Part shown: one piece after another, positions 45,177-53,454 of the stretch
Layout: each line of letters opens with the position of its first letter
How positions within the stretch are numbered: the stretch's first letter is position 1
NCBI RefSeq assembly: GCF_005116445.1
Contig: NZ_SWBQ01000006.1
Span: 1-64,000, forward strand
From: Pedobacter frigoris
GTDB taxonomy: Bacteria > Bacteroidota > Bacteroidia > Sphingobacteriales > Sphingobacteriaceae
Direction: 5' to 3'
DNA: 64,000 nucleotides
Notes under the pieces: model-generated
Database searches by the model: none
The model's input: only the letters and a program-made list of their open reading frames with translations
Told to the model about the DNA's origin: nothing
Position numbers and translations under genes: made by a program

Positions 45177-47396
45177 TTAGGCATCAAACCTCGTAACACC
45201 CGTCACACCTTTTACCTGCAACAGATTTTTAATCAGGTTATCCAGGTGGTCTTTGTCGTTTACGAAGATCATAATTGACCCGTCGAAAATTCCATTGTCC
45301 GTATCTACCGTAATAGAGCGCATATTTACTTTGAAATCATTGGATATTACCTTGGTGATGTTGTTGATTAATCCGACATCATCAATTCCGATAATGTGCA
45401 GTCCGGTCAGGAATGTCAATTCCTGTTGTTTGTTCCATTTTGCTTTTACCACCCGGTATCCATAATTCGCCATCAACTGTGCTGCATTCGGACAACTCGT
45501 ACGATGGATTTTAATCCCTTCATTTACAGTTACAAATCCAAATACATCGTCGCCTGGAATAGGATTACAGCATGCTGCTAATGTATAATCAATCTTCTGA
45601 AGATCCTCGCCTATCAAAAGGGTGTCGGATTCGGGACCTTTTACTTTATTGAGTAAAGTTTCAATCTGATGATGGTCATTACGCTCCATCCCCCGATTCT
45701 CTATTTCTTTTTCACTCGCCAGATAATCTTTCAGATCCTTGAGCTCTATCTTGCCATTGGCCACAGAGATAAATAGTTCCTGGGTAGAGGGCAGTTTAAA
45801 GAAATAACTTAATTTATTCAGATTGTCGGTATTGTAAGTAATCTTCAGCGATTTCATTTTACGCTCAAGGGTTTCCTTCCCAGTTTCAGCAATTTTTCTT
45901 TTTTCTTCTTTTAATGACGATTTGATCTTGGATTTTGCTTTCGCAGTCACCACTATATTCAGCCAGTCTTCTTTCGGAGCCTGTTTTCCTGAAGTAATGA
46001 TCTCAACTTGATCTCCATTCTGAAGCTTATGAGACAAAGGTACCAGCTTATGGTTTACCTTGGCTCCGATACATTTAGCGCCTACGTCCGTATGGATCTC
46101 AAAAGCAAAATCCAGCGCCGTTGCACCCGTTGGCAATTGTATCAGCGCTCCCTTAGGTGTAAAAATGAAAATCTCATCCGAAAAGAGGTTCATCTTGAAA
46201 TCATCCAGGAAGTCCAGTGCATTGGCCTCTGGATTATTCAGCATCTCTCTGACCTTCATGATCCATTGATCCAGGCCATTGTCATTGCTGGACTCTTTAT
46301 ATTTCCAATGTGCCGCAAAACCCTTTTCCGCAATTTCATTCATTCGCTGTGTACGGATCTGAACTTCCACCCACTGGCCTTTTGGACCCATTACCGTGGT
46401 ATGCAGCGACTCATAGCCGTTTCCTTTTGGTGATGAGACCCAGTCTCTTAATCTGTCAGGGTTTGGCCTGTACAAATCCGTCACTATCGAGTATGCTTTC
46501 CAGCAGTCTGCTTTCTCATGCTCCGGCAGGCTGTCCAATATAATTCTGATGGCAAATAGGTCGTAAACTTCCTCGAAAGGAATGTTTTTGCTTTTCATCT
46601 TGTTCCAGATGGAATGGATAGATTTCGGGCGGCCGTAAATATTTGCATGGAGGCCCTGTTCAGCCAGGATTTCATTTATAGGTTCTACAAACCGTTTAAT
46701 AAATAACGTTCTTTCTGCCTTTTTTTCGTTGAGTTGCGTCGCAATGTACTTGTAAGTATCGGGCTCAAGATATTTCATCGACAAGTCTTCAAGCTCAGAT
46801 TTAATCGCATACAAACCCAGCCTGTGTGCCAGCGGGGCATATAGGTAAATGGTTTCCGACGCTATTTTCAATTGCTTCTGTCTGGGCATAAAATCCATCG
46901 TCCGCATGTTATGGAGCCTGTCGGCAAGTTTGATTAAGATCACCCTAACATCATCGGCCAGAGTAAGCAGCATCTTCCTGAAATTTTCTGCCTGCAGGGA
47001 GCTATTGTAGTCAAATACGCCTGATATTTTGGTCAGTCCGTCAATGATCTTAGCAGTCTTTTTCCCAAATTCACGCTCAATGTCTTCAAGTGTGATGTCG
47101 GTATCCTCTACCACATCATGAAGTAGCGCACACACAATTGATGTCGTACCCAGTCCAATTTCTTCAGCAGCAATCTGTGCCACAGCAATCGGATGATAAA
47201 TATATGGCTCCCCTGATTTCCGGCGCATATTTTTATGACTTTCCAGAGCCATATCAAATGCTTTTCTGATTTCCTTTTTATCCCCTCTCTGAAGTGTTGG
47301 TTTACAGGCACGTAGAAGTGCCCGGTATCGTTTTAATATCTCCTGCTTTTCTGCTTCTAAATCAATTACTAGCGCGTTCTTCATCGGTATATGCAT
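45177..47396 (-). CDS. rsh: Bifunctional (p)ppGpp synthetase/hydrolase (RelA/SpoT, Rsh)
   Basis: Makes and degrades the stringent-response alarmone. Order: HD hydrolase domain (about 45-195, with intact LLHDVVEDTDITLEDIE), synthetase domain (about 240-350, with YGRPKSIHSIWNKMK and NGYESLHTTV), TGS domain (about 400-460), and C-terminal ACT domain (about 665-735). The intact HD motif suggests a true bifunctional enzyme. Length 739 aa. Two ATGs four codons apart (47396 and 47384) are equally possible starts. It is followed on the same strand by the Fur-type gene and purA. Confidence 0.95.
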   Translation of the reverse strand: MHIPMKNALVIDLEAEKQEILKRYRALLRACKPTLQRGDKKEIRKAFDMALESHKNMRRKSGEPYIYHPIAVAQIAAEEIGLGTTSIVCALLHDVVEDTDITLEDIEREFGKKTAKIIDGLTKISGVFDYNSSLQAENFRKMLLTLADDVRVILIKLADRLHNMRTMDFMPRQKQLKIASETIYLYAPLAHRLGLYAIKSELEDLSMKYLEPDTYKYIATQLNEKKAERTLFIKRFVEPINEILAEQGLHANIYGRPKSIHSIWNKMKSKNIPFEEVYDLFAIRIILDSLPEHEKADCWKAYSIVTDLYRPNPDRLRDWVSSPKGNGYESLHTTVMGPKGQWVEVQIRTQRMNEIAEKGFAAHWKYKESSNDNGLDQWIMKVREMLNNPEANALDFLDDFKMNLFSDEIFIFTPKGALIQLPTGATALDFAFEIHTDVGAKCIGAKVNHKLVPLSHKLQNGDQVEIITSGKQAPKEDWLNIVVTAKAKSKIKSSLKEEKRKIAETGKETLERKMKSLKITYNTDNLNKLSYFFKLPSTQELFISVANGKIELKDLKDYLASEKEIENRGMERNDHHQIETLLNKVKGPESDTLLIGEDLQKIDYTLAACCNPIPGDDVFGFVTVNEGIKIHRTSCPNAAQLMANYGYRVVKAKWNKQQELTFLTGLHIIGIDDVGLINNITKVISNDFKVNMRSITVDTDNGIFDGSIMIFVNDKDHLDNLIKNLLQVKGVTGVTRFDA

Positions 47397-47612
47397 ATTT
47401 GTGGTGGTAGTATCCCTAAATCTAATCTTTTTTTATAAAGAAGATGCCAATTATAAACAATAATTCCTCCAAAATTAAGTTTGTCATTAGGATTTAACGT
47501 ATTGTATTATTTACGTAAAAAATATGGCCTTTAAAGGTTAAAATATTATATTAGAGTTTAAAATAGGAATCAGCAAGCTAAATTAGCTTTACCTTTACAG
47601 AGGCATAAATTT

Positions 47613-48245
47613 ATGAAATTTTACAGGTTATTTCTTCTGCTGAGTGTCATTATTAGCTGCGTGTCAGTTAAAGGACAAACTGGTGCAATACCAACTAAGC
47701 AAATGGATGTAAAAATGCCTCAGCTCAGTAAAAATGATACCATACGTGTTGCCGCTACTAATGATAACGGAGAAATGATTGCATGGATCCCGCTACGTGA
47801 AGTTGCCATCTACGGAATCAGGATATTTAAGACCCAGGCAGACCGTGTTGCATTTGACAGGCTGAGGTATAACGTATTAAAGGTAATGCCTTATGCTTTA
47901 TTCGCAAAAAGGAGATACGAACAACTGGAAAGGGACTTGGCACAGACTACCGTAAAAAAGGAACAGAAAAAACTGGTCAAGCAATGCGATAAGGAAATAA
48001 AGGACATGTTTAACCGCGAAATAAAGGAATTGACAATAACTCAGGGCCAGATTCTAACAAAGTTAATCGATCGTGAAGTAGGGAGAACAACCTATGACAT
48101 TATAAAGGAAACCAAAGGTGGGATTACTGCTTTTGTATACCAGTCCGTTGCAAGGGTTGTTGGCCATAATCTTAAGAGTACATATAATCCTCAGGAAGAT
48201 AGAGACATCGAATCCATCATCGTTTCCTCAGGATATTACCAATAA
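47613..48245 (+). CDS. DUF4294 family exported protein
   Basis: A signal peptide (about 1-21, ending VKGQ) is followed by a helical, Lys-rich domain with the family features IPLREVAIYGIRIFKTQADRVAFDRLRYNVLKVMPYA (only part quoted here: REVAIYGIR, LRYNVLKVMPYA) and LTITQGQILTKLIDREVGRTTY. DUF4294 is Bacteroidota-specific and without known function. Its stop is 4 nt before the GPx-like start, so it is co-transcribed with GPx-like and bshB1 genes. Confidence 0.82.
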   Translation: MKFYRLFLLLSVIISCVSVKGQTGAIPTKQMDVKMPQLSKNDTIRVAATNDNGEMIAWIPLREVAIYGIRIFKTQADRVAFDRLRYNVLKVMPYALFAKRRYEQLERDLAQTTVKKEQKKLVKQCDKEIKDMFNREIKELTITQGQILTKLIDREVGRTTYDIIKETKGGITAFVYQSVARVVGHNLKSTYNPQEDRDIESIIVSSGYYQ

Positions 48246-48249
48246 CATC

Positions 48250-48723
48250 ATGTCTGAAAGCACAAAAAGCATACACCAGTTCAAATTAAAATTGAATGGT
48301 GCTGATAAAAGTTTATCCGATTACAGGAATAAAATGTTACTGCTGGTAAATATCGCATCCGGCTGCGGTTTCGCTCCTCAGCTTAAGGAACTGCAACAGT
48401 TAAGGGACGAGTTTGCTGCACAGGGATTTGAAGTACTCGGATTTCCCTCAAATGATTTCGGCCGTCAGGAGCCTCTTGAAGGCCAGGCCATTAATCAATA
48501 CTGCGAAGCAACATATGGTGTTCAATTCCCTGTTTTTGAAAAGATATTCGTTCGCGGCGAACATGCTCATCCATTATTCAAAATGCTCACACAGACTTCC
48601 ACCCCGAGATGGAACTTTCACAAATATCTTGTCAATAAGGAAGGTGAAGTGGTCGACTATTTCTTTCCCTTTACAAAGCCTTTATCTTCCAAAATAAAAA
48701 AGAAAATACAAAAGTTGATTTAA
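48250..48723 (+). CDS. Glutathione-peroxidase-family thiol peroxidase
   Basis: Reduces peroxides through a catalytic Cys. The family tetrad is visible: Cys in NIASGCGFAPQ near residue 39, Gln in FPSNDFGRQEP near 75, and WNF in TPRWNFHKYLVN near 125. ATG at 48250 (157 aa) is right; the frame runs further upstream only into the DUF4294 gene. There is no selenocysteine codon. Bacteroidota generally use bacillithiol or thioredoxin rather than glutathione, and the next gene makes bacillithiol, so its electron donor may be bacillithiol-linked; that is inference. Confidence 0.92.
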   Translation: MSESTKSIHQFKLKLNGADKSLSDYRNKMLLLVNIASGCGFAPQLKELQQLRDEFAAQGFEVLGFPSNDFGRQEPLEGQAINQYCEATYGVQFPVFEKIFVRGEHAHPLFKMLTQTSTPRWNFHKYLVNKEGEVVDYFFPFTKPLSSKIKKKIQKLI

Positions 48724-48753
48724 TACGCCCTATAAATACACAAATTGAATATC

Positions 48754-49470
48754 ATGAAGTTAGACATACTTGTACTGGCCGTTCATCCTGATGATGCAGA
48801 GCTGGGCTGTTCAGGAACAATAGTGAAGCACATTGCACAGGGTAGAAAAGTAGGAATCATAGATTTTACCAGAGGTGAACTGGGCACCCGGGGTACCGCA
48901 GAAACCCGCGATTTAGAAGCTGCTGAATCTGCTAAAATACTCGGCCTGCATGCCCGTGAAAACTTAAGGTTCAGGGATGGATTTTTCCAGAATGATGAAT
49001 ACCATCAGTTAGAAATCATCCGGATGATCCGTAAGTATCAGCCAGAGATTATTTTAACCAATGCTTTGCACGACAGGCATCCTGATCATGGAAGAGCGGG
49101 AGATCTTTCCAATGATGCCTGTTTCTTATCTGGCCTTGCCAAAATCAGCACTGAAGTGGATGGTGCGGAACAAAAGCCATGGAGACCTGCAATGGTGCTT
49201 CAATACATTCAGGACAGGTACATCAAGCCGGATATCATTGTTGATATCACCGATCATATGGATGCCAAAATAGCCTCTATAAAAGCCTTTAAGACTCAAT
49301 TCTTCAATCCTGAACTGGATGGGCCGGATACTTACATTTCGTCTCCCGACTTTTTTGAAAGCGTAATCGGCAGGGCCCGCGAATTCGGCAAATCGATAGG
49401 TGCTACTTATGGAGAAGGGTTTACCTCACGCAAACTTTTGGGAGTAGATGATCTTTTTAACCTCAGATAA
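48754..49470 (+). CDS. bshB1: Bacillithiol biosynthesis deacetylase BshB1
   Basis: Removes acetyl from GlcNAc-malate in bacillithiol synthesis. PIG-L-type zinc motifs: AVHPDDAELGCSGT at the N-terminus, DFTRGELGTRGT (BshB1 signature), and ALHDRHPDHGRAG near residue 108. ATG at 48754 (238 aa) is preferred to a TTG nine bases earlier. It follows the GPx-like gene by 30 nt. bshA and bshC must lie elsewhere. Confidence 0.93.
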   Translation: MKLDILVLAVHPDDAELGCSGTIVKHIAQGRKVGIIDFTRGELGTRGTAETRDLEAAESAKILGLHARENLRFRDGFFQNDEYHQLEIIRMIRKYQPEIILTNALHDRHPDHGRAGDLSNDACFLSGLAKISTEVDGAEQKPWRPAMVLQYIQDRYIKPDIIVDITDHMDAKIASIKAFKTQFFNPELDGPDTYISSPDFFESVIGRAREFGKSIGATYGEGFTSRKLLGVDDLFNLR

Positions 49471-49500
49471 CCGGGTCAAATTTCGTAAATCCAACAAAAA

Positions 49501-49543
49501 TGGCCATATTTTGTTTTGTTATACAAACTACAGCATATGGCCA
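49501..49543. repeat. Inverted repeat spanning the acyl-CoA dehydrogenase start
   Basis: TGGCCATAT (49501-49509) and ATATGGCCA (49535-49543) are perfect 9-bp inverted arms, 25 nt apart. The right arm includes the ATG at 49537. It may be an operator or an mRNA hairpin masking the start. Confidence 0.5.
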
Positions 49544-50898
49544 ATATCTTTTCTTCCCTCAAAAATGCATATACACTCTTCAAGAGTGTTGATTTTGCAA
49601 AACTCGAAGCACTTTCCAAAAAGGTAGACCTTACTAAAATTGTTGATACTGTTTCTAATCTTGATGAAACCCAGATAAAGGGCCTCATGAAAATGATGGA
49701 AACCCCACACAAAAAGAGAGAACTGCCACCTATCGAAGGGGATTTCTACCATCTGGGTGAAGAGGCGCTTAAGGATGAAGATAGGGCACTTCAGTTAACC
49801 GTCAGAGCCTTTCTGGAAAAGGAAGTAAAACCAATTGTAAATCAATATTGGCTTAAAGCCGAATTCCCCCATGAGCTTATTCCTAAAATAGCAGAACTCA
49901 ATATATGCGGACTTACCTATAATGGCTATGGATGTCCCAATAAATCAAATCTGATGGAAGGAATGCTCGCAATGGAGATGGCCAGGGTCGATACTTCTAT
50001 TTCTACTTTTTTCGGTGTACAAAGCGGACTGGCGATGGGTTCTATCTATCTGCTGGGTTCGGAGCAGCAAAAACAGGAATGGCTTCCGTCTATGCAGCAA
50101 TTCAAGGCCATAGGTGCATTTGGACTTACTGAGCCGGAAGTGGGTTCAGGGGCCGCAGGCGGACTCACCACTACTGCCAAAAGAAATGGTAATAAGTGGA
50201 TCCTTAATGGACAAAAGAAATGGATCGGCAATGCTACCTTTTCAGACATAACCATCATCTGGGCCCGTGATTTGGATGATAACGAAGTCAAAGGATTCCT
50301 GGTAAGGAAAGGCAATAGAGGATTCAAAGTAGAGAAAATGCAGGATAAGATGGCGCTCCGGATTGTGCAAAACGGTTTGATTACGCTGACGAACTGCGAG
50401 GTGGATGAGGAAGACAGGCTTCAAAACGCCAATTCATTTAAGGATACTGCAAAAGTACTCAAAATGACGAGGGCAGGGGTGGCATGGCAGGCTGTCGGTT
50501 GTGCCAGAGGGGCTTATGAAAGCGCACTCGCCTATACCCGCACGCGTAAGCAATTTGGCAAACCCATTGCGGCTTATCAGCTCATCCAAAATCATTTGGT
50601 AGAAATGCTTTCCAATTTGACTGCGATGCAAACACTCTGTTTCCGTTTGTCACAATTACAGGATCAAAATCTGCTTACGGATGAGCATGCTTCTCTCGCC
50701 AAGGTATTCTGCTCTATGCGTACCAGGGATGTTGTCAGCCGTGCGAGGGAAGTGATGGGCGGCAACGGTATACTTTTGGAATATGATGTAGCCCGCTTTG
50801 TTGCTGATGCCGAAGCCATTTACTCTTATGAGGGCACCAAAGAAATCAATACCCTCATCGTCGGACGCGCCATCACCGGTTTTTCCGCCTTTGTATAA
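49537..50898 (+). CDS. Acyl-CoA dehydrogenase, glutaryl-CoA-dehydrogenase-like
   Basis: An FAD enzyme oxidising acyl-CoA thioesters. FAD-binding GAFGLTEPEVGSGAAG, arginine-rich YTRTRKQFGKPIAAYQLIQ and the C-terminal SYEGTKEINTLIVGRAITGFSAF closely resemble human glutaryl-CoA dehydrogenase, whose catalytic Glu lies in this last motif. An N-terminal extension of about 70 residues precedes the core. ATG at 49537 gives 453 aa. It converges on the lysine 6-transaminase gene with a 4-nt gap, which fits a role in lysine breakdown to crotonyl-CoA. Substrate is not proven; a short-chain acyl-CoA is possible. Confidence 0.85.
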   Translation: MANIFSSLKNAYTLFKSVDFAKLEALSKKVDLTKIVDTVSNLDETQIKGLMKMMETPHKKRELPPIEGDFYHLGEEALKDEDRALQLTVRAFLEKEVKPIVNQYWLKAEFPHELIPKIAELNICGLTYNGYGCPNKSNLMEGMLAMEMARVDTSISTFFGVQSGLAMGSIYLLGSEQQKQEWLPSMQQFKAIGAFGLTEPEVGSGAAGGLTTTAKRNGNKWILNGQKKWIGNATFSDITIIWARDLDDNEVKGFLVRKGNRGFKVEKMQDKMALRIVQNGLITLTNCEVDEEDRLQNANSFKDTAKVLKMTRAGVAWQAVGCARGAYESALAYTRTRKQFGKPIAAYQLIQNHLVEMLSNLTAMQTLCFRLSQLQDQNLLTDEHASLAKVFCSMRTRDVVSRAREVMGGNGILLEYDVARFVADAEAIYSYEGTKEINTLIVGRAITGFSAFV

Positions 50899-50902
50899 GC
50901 AA

Positions 50903-52234
50903 TTATAAGCCCGGTAAAATGCGTTCCATTACAGCCATTCCTTCGTCAATGTGTTTCTTCTCTATGCAAAGCGCAGGTCTGAAACGTATGGTCTGACTGC
51001 CGCAGCCCAGAAACATCACATTGTTTTCCATCCCTTTGCTGATGAATGCATCACGCATGGCTTTTTCAGGAAAATCAAATGCACAAAGTAATCCTTTACC
51101 TCTTACATTACTGATTTTGTCAAATGTCCCGGCAAGCCGTTCTAAGTTTTCTTTCAGATACTGCCCAACGACAGCTGCATTATCGCATAAATTGTCTTCA
51201 GCTACAATTTGCAGGATCTGAGAGGACCTCACCATGTCTACAAGATTCCCTCCCCATGTTGAGTTGATGCGTGAAGGAACTTTGAAAACATTTTTTTCTA
51301 CCTGATCTACCTTGTTGCCTACCAGAATACCACATACCTGCATCTTTTTGCCAAAGGCAATGATATCAGGTCTTGCGTGTTCACTATAATGCTGATGACA
51401 CCAGAATTTACCAGTCAGTCCTACACCCGTCTGTACTTCATCATAGATCAGGAAGGCATCATTTTCATCAGCAAGTGTTTTCAGCTGGATCAAAAACTCT
51501 TCTCTTAAATGGTTGTCGCCACCTTCGGATTGGATTGGCTCTACAATAATGGCACAAATGTCATCTTTGTGATCAGCAAAAGCCTGTTTAATCTGGGCAA
51601 TGGATGTTTGCTCCGTTTCTATAGCCACCCTTAAGTTTTCATCCTCTAAAGGAAATTTCACTACAGGAACAGCCACTCTCGGCCAGTCAAATTTTGCAAA
51701 CCATTTTGTCTTATCAGGAAGGGTATTAGTCAGGCTCAGTGTATATCCTGTGCGTCCGTGAAAGGCCTTTTCAAAGTGTAATACTTTAAATCCTTTTTCT
51801 TCTTTATAGCCTTTCGCAAAATTCTTCTGAACCTTCCAGTCCATGGCTACCTTAATGGCATTTTCAACTGCCAGTCCGCCGCCAGCTATAAAAAATGCAT
51901 GAGGCAGGTAGGAGGGAATGCCGTGTTTAGAAAAAGTATCTACAAACTGGGCATACTGCTGCGTATACACATCCGAATTTGATGGGTTGGCTAATGCCGC
52001 CTGAAGGAGATTTTTTTTGAAGGCTTCATCATTGACCATTTTAGGATGATTGTAACCTAAGGGAACGGAAGCAAAGCAAGTAAAGAAATCCAGGAGAGCA
52101 CGGTTGTATTTAGAATCATAAATATAAGCTCCCTGACTTTTTTCCATGTCGTAGGTGAGGTCAAGCCCATCGGCTAAGATATGCTTACTTAGCGTTTCGT
52201 TTACTTTGTCCGGAGCAACAGTTAGCTGATACAT
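50903..52234 (-). CDS. lat: L-lysine 6-transaminase
   Basis: A PLP-dependent class III aminotransferase that moves the epsilon-amino group of lysine to 2-oxoglutarate, giving 2-aminoadipate semialdehyde. The family run is clear: FFTCFASVPLGYNHPKM, HFEKAFHGRTGYTLSLTN, IVEPIQSEGGDNH, YDEVQTGVGLTGKFW, PLP-Lys in AFGKKMQVCG near residue 300, and RINSTWGGN. Length 443 aa matches Lat. It has its own promoter in the 31-nt gap after the ACC deaminase-like gene. It opposes the glutaryl-CoA-dehydrogenase-like gene, suggesting a lysine catabolic locus. Confidence 0.92.
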   Translation of the reverse strand: MYQLTVAPDKVNETLSKHILADGLDLTYDMEKSQGAYIYDSKYNRALLDFFTCFASVPLGYNHPKMVNDEAFKKNLLQAALANPSNSDVYTQQYAQFVDTFSKHGIPSYLPHAFFIAGGGLAVENAIKVAMDWKVQKNFAKGYKEEKGFKVLHFEKAFHGRTGYTLSLTNTLPDKTKWFAKFDWPRVAVPVVKFPLEDENLRVAIETEQTSIAQIKQAFADHKDDICAIIVEPIQSEGGDNHLREEFLIQLKTLADENDAFLIYDEVQTGVGLTGKFWCHQHYSEHARPDIIAFGKKMQVCGILVGNKVDQVEKNVFKVPSRINSTWGGNLVDMVRSSQILQIVAEDNLCDNAAVVGQYLKENLERLAGTFDKISNVRGKGLLCAFDFPEKAMRDAFISKGMENNVMFLGCGSQTIRFRPALCIEKKHIDEGMAVMERILPGL

Positions 52235-52258
52235 AACTTCTATTTTTGATATGTATCA
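52227..52258. repeat. Inverted repeat over the lat start and promoter
   Basis: TGATACAT (52227-52234) and ATGTATCA (52251-52258) are perfect 8-bp arms. They cover the lat ATG and touch the -7 element, so the pair may be an operator or a 5' mRNA hairpin. Confidence 0.5.
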
Positions 52259-52264
52259 AAGGTA
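52257..52264 (-). promoter_or_regulatory. -7 promoter element of lat
   Basis: TACCTTTG on the minus strand, 22 nt before the lat ATG and just past the stop of the upstream gene. Confidence 0.55.
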
Positions 52265-52265
52265 A

Positions 52266-53135
52266 CTAAAATTTATCCTTCATGCCCATTATCCCAAGCA
52301 GTCCTCCGGTATGGATAGCGAGGATCTTTTCATTTGCTTTGAAGTAATCTTTTTTCAGCAGATCATCGATAGCAAAAAACATCTTCGAGGTATAAACCGG
52401 ATCTATGAGCATGCCTTCTTCAGCAATAAAGCTTTTCATAAAATGAATGAGTTCTGGTTGTGTTTTCGCATAGCCTCCAAAGTGATAATCGGTATGGAGG
52501 GTCAGCTGGTCAGATTTTCCGGTATAGCTTACGATTTCATCGGCTATAAAATCACCACCTTTTAAAACTGGGATCACATGCAGCTGCGTTTTGAGTCCCT
52601 GCTGATGAATGCCTTTTAGAAGGCCCGCTGCGGTAGTACCCGTGCCGGCTGCACAAAATATATGATCTATATTGTTAGGGAGTTCCCCGATGATTTCAGC
52701 ACAGCCTTCCACCGCTTCAGTACAGGCGCCGCCCTCGTCCACAAAAAATGCGTCCTGATCGTCGCCGTAGTGAATGCTGAACAGTGAGTTCTTATCTTTA
52801 TAGCTTGTTCTGTCGGTAAAAATCAGGTTCATTCCGAACAACTTACATAATGCAAGCATTTCATTTTCTACCTGTTCGCCACGTACAAAGGCAGTACTTT
52901 TCAGTCCGGCCCTGCAGCATGCAGCGGCGGTTGCTACTAAATGATTGGAATAGGCACCTCCAAAGGTCACGATGTGACTTTTAGATTTTTCCTGAACTTC
53001 CTGAAGTATGTATTTGAGTTTACGCCATTTATTCCCTGAGATGTAAGGGTCAATTAAATCATCTCTTTTAACCTGGACCTGGTGTCTTGACTGATGTTTT
53101 AATTGTTGTAATGGGCTATAAATATCTGTAAACAT
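52266..53135 (-). CDS. ACC deaminase/D-cysteine desulfhydrase family PLP enzyme
   Basis: A tryptophan-synthase-beta-fold PLP enzyme of the group that includes D-cysteine desulfhydrase and 1-aminocyclopropane-1-carboxylate deaminase. Motifs: VKRDDLIDPYISGNKWRKLKY with the PLP-Lys at about residue 36, TFGGAYSNHLVATAAAC, and GTGTTAAGLLKG for phosphate binding. Length 289 aa is slightly short (family about 300-340). Sequence does not decide between the two activities; D-cysteine desulfhydrase is more common outside plant-associated species. Followed by lat on the same strand. Confidence 0.85.
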   Translation of the reverse strand: MFTDIYSPLQQLKHQSRHQVQVKRDDLIDPYISGNKWRKLKYILQEVQEKSKSHIVTFGGAYSNHLVATAAACCRAGLKSTAFVRGEQVENEMLALCKLFGMNLIFTDRTSYKDKNSLFSIHYGDDQDAFFVDEGGACTEAVEGCAEIIGELPNNIDHIFCAAGTGTTAAGLLKGIHQQGLKTQLHVIPVLKGGDFIADEIVSYTGKSDQLTLHTDYHFGGYAKTQPELIHFMKSFIAEEGMLIDPVYTSKMFFAIDDLLKKDYFKANEKILAIHTGGLLGIMGMKDKF

Positions 53136-53140
53136 GAATA

Positions 53141-53148
53141 CAAATATA
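53141..53148 (-). promoter_or_regulatory. -7 promoter element of the desulfhydrase-like gene
   Basis: TATATTTG on the minus strand ends 5 nt before the ATG, implying a leaderless mRNA. No -33 TTTG at usual spacing. Confidence 0.5.
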
Positions 53149-53354
53149 AATGCCTTTGCTGATAAACCTCGCTATTTATTCGCGAGGCAACAGTATTAAG
53201 GTCTGAAGTATATTTTTCTGATCAGGTAGGGGAAAAAGTTAAGGATGATCTTAACATTTTGAGTAAAATTTTTCATAAGCAGTTTTTTATATGAGAACAA
53301 GCAGTCCTCAAAGAATAGGCCAATTTCTTTTTCTGGATGTTCCCGGTAAAAGAT

Positions 53355-53362
53355 TAGTTTTG
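53355..53362 (+). promoter_or_regulatory. -7 promoter element of the pseudouridine synthase gene
   Basis: TAGTTTTG, about 92 nt before the ATG at 53455. The -33 region is only T-rich. Confidence 0.4.
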
Positions 53363-53454
53363 CAGTTGAAATACATAATGAACTTTAATGTTATCTAAAC
53401 GTATAACAATGCAGGAATCAGTGTGTTTCTTAACATAAAGAAAATATAGTTTTA

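Larger units (their letters stand above)
53136..53454. other. Divergent intergenic region, desulfhydrase / pseudouridine synthase
   Basis: 319 bp. It holds -7 elements for both genes, a hairpin CCTCGC/GCGAGG (53167-53172/53182-53187) and a palindrome GTTAAG-6 nt-CTTAAC (53239-53256). The rest is AT-rich with no ORF or RNA gene that I can see. Confidence 0.5.

Noticed and set aside
48350..48370. Selenocysteine in the GPx-like protein
   Set aside because: The catalytic position is an ordinary Cys codon in the NIASGCGF motif.
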